The notes below the pieces were generated by a model. The model was not told the DNA's origin and did no database searches. It worked only from the letters and a program-made list of their open reading frames with translations. A DNA stretch of 6,117 nucleotides from an uncultured Gemmatimonadota bacterium. Its GTDB lineage: Bacteria; Gemmatimonadota; Gemmatimonadetes; Gemmatimonadales; GWC2-71-9. Location of the stretch: the NCBI GenBank assembly GCA_946887295.1, contig CAMPKP010000173.1, positions 1-6,117 of the forward strand. The letters run 5' to 3'. The first letter of the stretch is position 1. The number at the start of each line of letters is the position of its first letter. The translations under genes and the position numbers were made by a program. Positions 4,742 to 6,117 of the stretch are shown here, one piece after another.

Positions 4742-5145
4742 TGAGGCGCCTCACCACTCGCTCCTCGCCTCGCGCGACGGACGGCTGGTGAGATCCGCGG
4801 GTAGGGTCCGGTCCCAGAGGCCACTCGGGTCACACTCGATCCACCAGCCGTTTCGTCGTGTCCCGCTACCAAGCTCACCAGGGTCAGGCCCCACAATCCG
4901 AACGCGCCCCGAGCGCCGCCGGCCACACTCGGCCGACCCCTCGCGCCGACCGGACGGTGACATTCCGAGCACCCGTGGGTCAGGCCCGACAACCCGGATG
5001 CGCTCCGAGCGCCCCAAGAAACACTCGGTCGACCCTCGCCACTGTGAGCTACTGTTCTCGGGGAACAACAAGCCAGACTCCACCCACGCGTGCCTCAGGG
5101 ATCGCTGACCCGCAGTACGTTCCGACATTGACTCCGTGGATTGCG
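4742..5145. other. Intergenic region before tip 1, filled with degenerate repeats
   Basis: About 400 bases separate immunity gene 2 from the ATG of tip 1. Open frames cross it on both strands (for example minus 5206-4751), but they coincide with the DNA repeats and have Arg/Ser/Pro-rich, low-information products, so I do not call a gene. The main content is the repeat at 4804-5040. A promoter for tip 1 may lie near its left edge, but I cannot point to one. Confidence 0.5.
4804..5040. repeat. Degenerate direct repeat, period about 96 bp, two clear copies and a partial third
   Basis: Copy 1 (4881-4944) and copy 2 (4977-5039) begin with GGGTCAGGCCC and share ACAA, CCGAGCGCC, ACACTCGG and CGACCC in the same order and spacing. 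About 80% of positions match over some 63 bases. A weaker copy starts near 4804 (GGGTCCGGTCCC and later CACACTCG). Copies are separated by unrelated sequence. On the minus strand both copies would encode similar peptides (RVVGPDP and RIVGPDP), but substitutions are spread over all codon positions, which favours a non-coding repeat. Function unknown. Confidence 0.6.
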
Positions 5146-5592
5146 CTATGGCGTCCTTGTGAGCTCGAACGATCCCGTCCCACCGCCGCGTCCATCGTAA
5201 GACCAAGCCCCTTTGATGCTGCCATGGCTCCGCACACCCTTCATCACCACCTTGCCATGTCCGACGTAGGGATTGAGGACGATCTCGACTGAATCCCCTT
5301 TGAGCGCCGAAGAGGCAGGCTGGAGAGCTGCCCCCCCAGCGAGCCTAAATCCAAGGGGGTCAAAACTGAGGTCATACGTGCCCTGTGTTGCACCGGCGAC
5401 CAAGCGGAACCCGTAGCTGTCGCTGAGGAGCGTGCTTTGAAAAAGCGCGATCACTCCACTCGTGGCAGCGTTCCCAGTTCGGAAGGTTGCGGTCCACACA
5501 CCTGTGAGGTCGGTCTCCTGCGACCCGGGTTCTACCTTGGCCGCAGCGCCCCCACAGGCGGTAGCGAAGAACAGGATAGTGATCCAGCGCAT
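5146..5592 (-). CDS. Predicted lipoprotein, candidate immunity protein for Rhs tip 2 (148 aa)
   Basis: The first 13 residues form a short lipoprotein signal: M-R, a hydrophobic run (WITILFF), then ATAC with C13 as the likely lipidated cysteine. The mature part is rich in Gly, Thr, Ser and aromatic residues with alternating patterns (LTGVWTATF near 29-37, GAWSYDGRGGGTGSFEL near 128-144). This suggests a small beta-barrel of lipocalin-like type, anchored in the envelope. I do not recognise a specific family. The gene starts 7 bases after the stop of tip 2 on the same strand with GAGG upstream, the standard position for an immunity gene. An envelope location fits a toxin acting in the periplasm. 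An upstream ATG at 5679 would overlap the toxin and bury the signal peptide, so I reject it. Confidence 0.72.
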   Translation of the reverse strand: MRWITILFFATACGGAAAKVEPGSQETDLTGVWTATFRTGNAATSGVIALFQSTLLSDSYGFRLVAGATQGTYDLSFDPLGFRLAGGAALQPASSALKGDSVEIVLNPYVGHGKVVMKGVRSHGSIKGAWSYDGRGGGTGSFELTRTP

Positions 5593-5599
5593 ATAGGCC

Positions 5600-6117
5600 T
5601 CAGTATGGGCTCTTGCGAGGTGGAGCTCCGTATTCGGCGCGAACCTGCTGTTCGACGGCAGTCGCGCACGCTTGGTCACAACGTAGGGTCAGATTTCCGC
5701 CCTCCACCGACACGCCACCCGCAGCGTGGCCAGCGACTTCGTGGGCTAAGACGGTGTTGATGTCAGCGGCACCGCCTCCGAGCGCCTCTACATGATGGTC
5801 GCTGAGTACCCCACCAGGGTCCCACGTAACCGCGATACCCTGCTGACCTTGCGAGTTAAGACCCGTAGCAATCGTGCAACCGCCCGACCCCGCGCACGGA
5901 ATGGTACTTCCTTGGCCAACTGTCACCAGGACGCTATGATCGTTCTCGATCTTGGTGACGGCCGCATCGAATGTTTTTGATCTCTTGCGCAGGGATGCAA
6001 CCAGTGCCTTCGTTCCTTCGTCTCCGTAAGCTATATCAAACAACCCAAACGGATCGGTGTACATGACGGGTTGAATCCGTTGTCGAAGAGCTTCGACCCG
6101 CGTCCCGAGTCCGGCTC
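5600..6117 (-). CDS. Rhs C-terminal toxin tip 2, metallopeptidase-like (5' end outside the window)
   Basis: The frame is open from the right edge to the stop at 5600, with 171 residues visible. YTDPFGL (6061-6041) marks the Rhs core/toxin junction. An ATG at 6064 directly before it could start an orphan tip, but the frame stays open to the edge, so either reading is possible. Numbering from that Met, the toxin has LAHEVAGHAAGG with H108, E109 and H113, an HExxGH arrangement in place of the usual HExxH. Further on is AVEQQVRAEYGAPPRKSPY, resembling the end of Rhs-associated metallopeptidase tips; E138 could be a third metal ligand. Four cysteines (C57, C63, C129, C133) suggest disulfides and an oxidising site of action. 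The lipoprotein gene that follows is the presumed immunity partner. The family call is moderately sure and the target is unknown. Confidence 0.7.
   Translation of the reverse strand, partial: AGLGTRVEALRQRIQPVMYTDPFGLFDIAYGDEGTKALVASLRKRSKTFDAAVTKIENDHSVLVTVGQGSTIPCAGSGGCTIATGLNSQGQQGIAVTWDPGGVLSDHHVEALGGGAADINTVLAHEVAGHAAGGVSVEGGNLTLRCDQACATAVEQQVRAEYGAPPRKSPY

Noticed and set aside
4881..5040. Possible CRISPR-like array
   Set aside because: The repeats are about 63 bases, only about 80% identical, only two clear copies, and there are no cas genes nearby.
4751..5206. Minus-strand frame with internally repeated peptides (RVVGPDP, RIVGPDP)
   Set aside because: The peptide similarity simply follows the DNA repeat. 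It overlaps the 3' end of the lipoprotein gene and lies in the intergenic region; no clear codon-position bias favours coding.
5593..5679. Longer start for the lipoprotein at 5679
   Set aside because: It would overlap the toxin gene by 80 bases and place a charged extension before the lipoprotein signal.

Overview
The window is GC-rich DNA. It holds a tandem array of displaced Rhs-type polymorphic-toxin tips with their immunity genes, all on the minus strand. Two IS110-family insertion sequences, both on the plus strand, interrupt the array. High GC, tips starting with the hinge YTDPFGL and a lipoprotein immunity protein suit a soil-type Gram-negative bacterium; Gemmatimonadota is a guess from style only. 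Base 1 coincides with the likely left terminus of the first insertion sequence, as expected if an assembly broke at a repeated element.

Layout, read in the toxin direction (right to left). An Rhs tip with an HExxGH metallopeptidase-like motif enters from the right edge (to 5600). Its presumed immunity lipoprotein follows after 7 bases (5592-5146). Next is about 400 bp of non-coding, degenerate repeats (5145-4742). A second tip gene then begins at an ATG at 4741, but after 15 bases it is interrupted by IS element B (about 2552-4726, transposase 2906-4288). Its body resumes at 2551 and ends at 2081. A small acidic, helical immunity candidate (2069-1761) follows. IS element A (about 1-1764, transposase 105-1367) sits at the 3' end of that gene.

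The two transposases are divergent IS110-type DEDD recombinases. Their 3' non-coding regions share a fixed-spacing block (1584-1612 and 4532-4560) whose tail resembles the ends of its own element. This is a good candidate for part of a bridge-RNA gene. Element A's start codon is preceded by a perfect hairpin that would cover the ribosome binding site. Element B has a larger nested structure before its start codon and carries Thr where the family's catalytic Ser is expected.

The most solid inference is that removing bases 2552-4726 (or an equivalent cut) joins an ATG to the tip body in frame. This gives a 161-residue tip protein and fixes the ends of element B to within about 3 bases.
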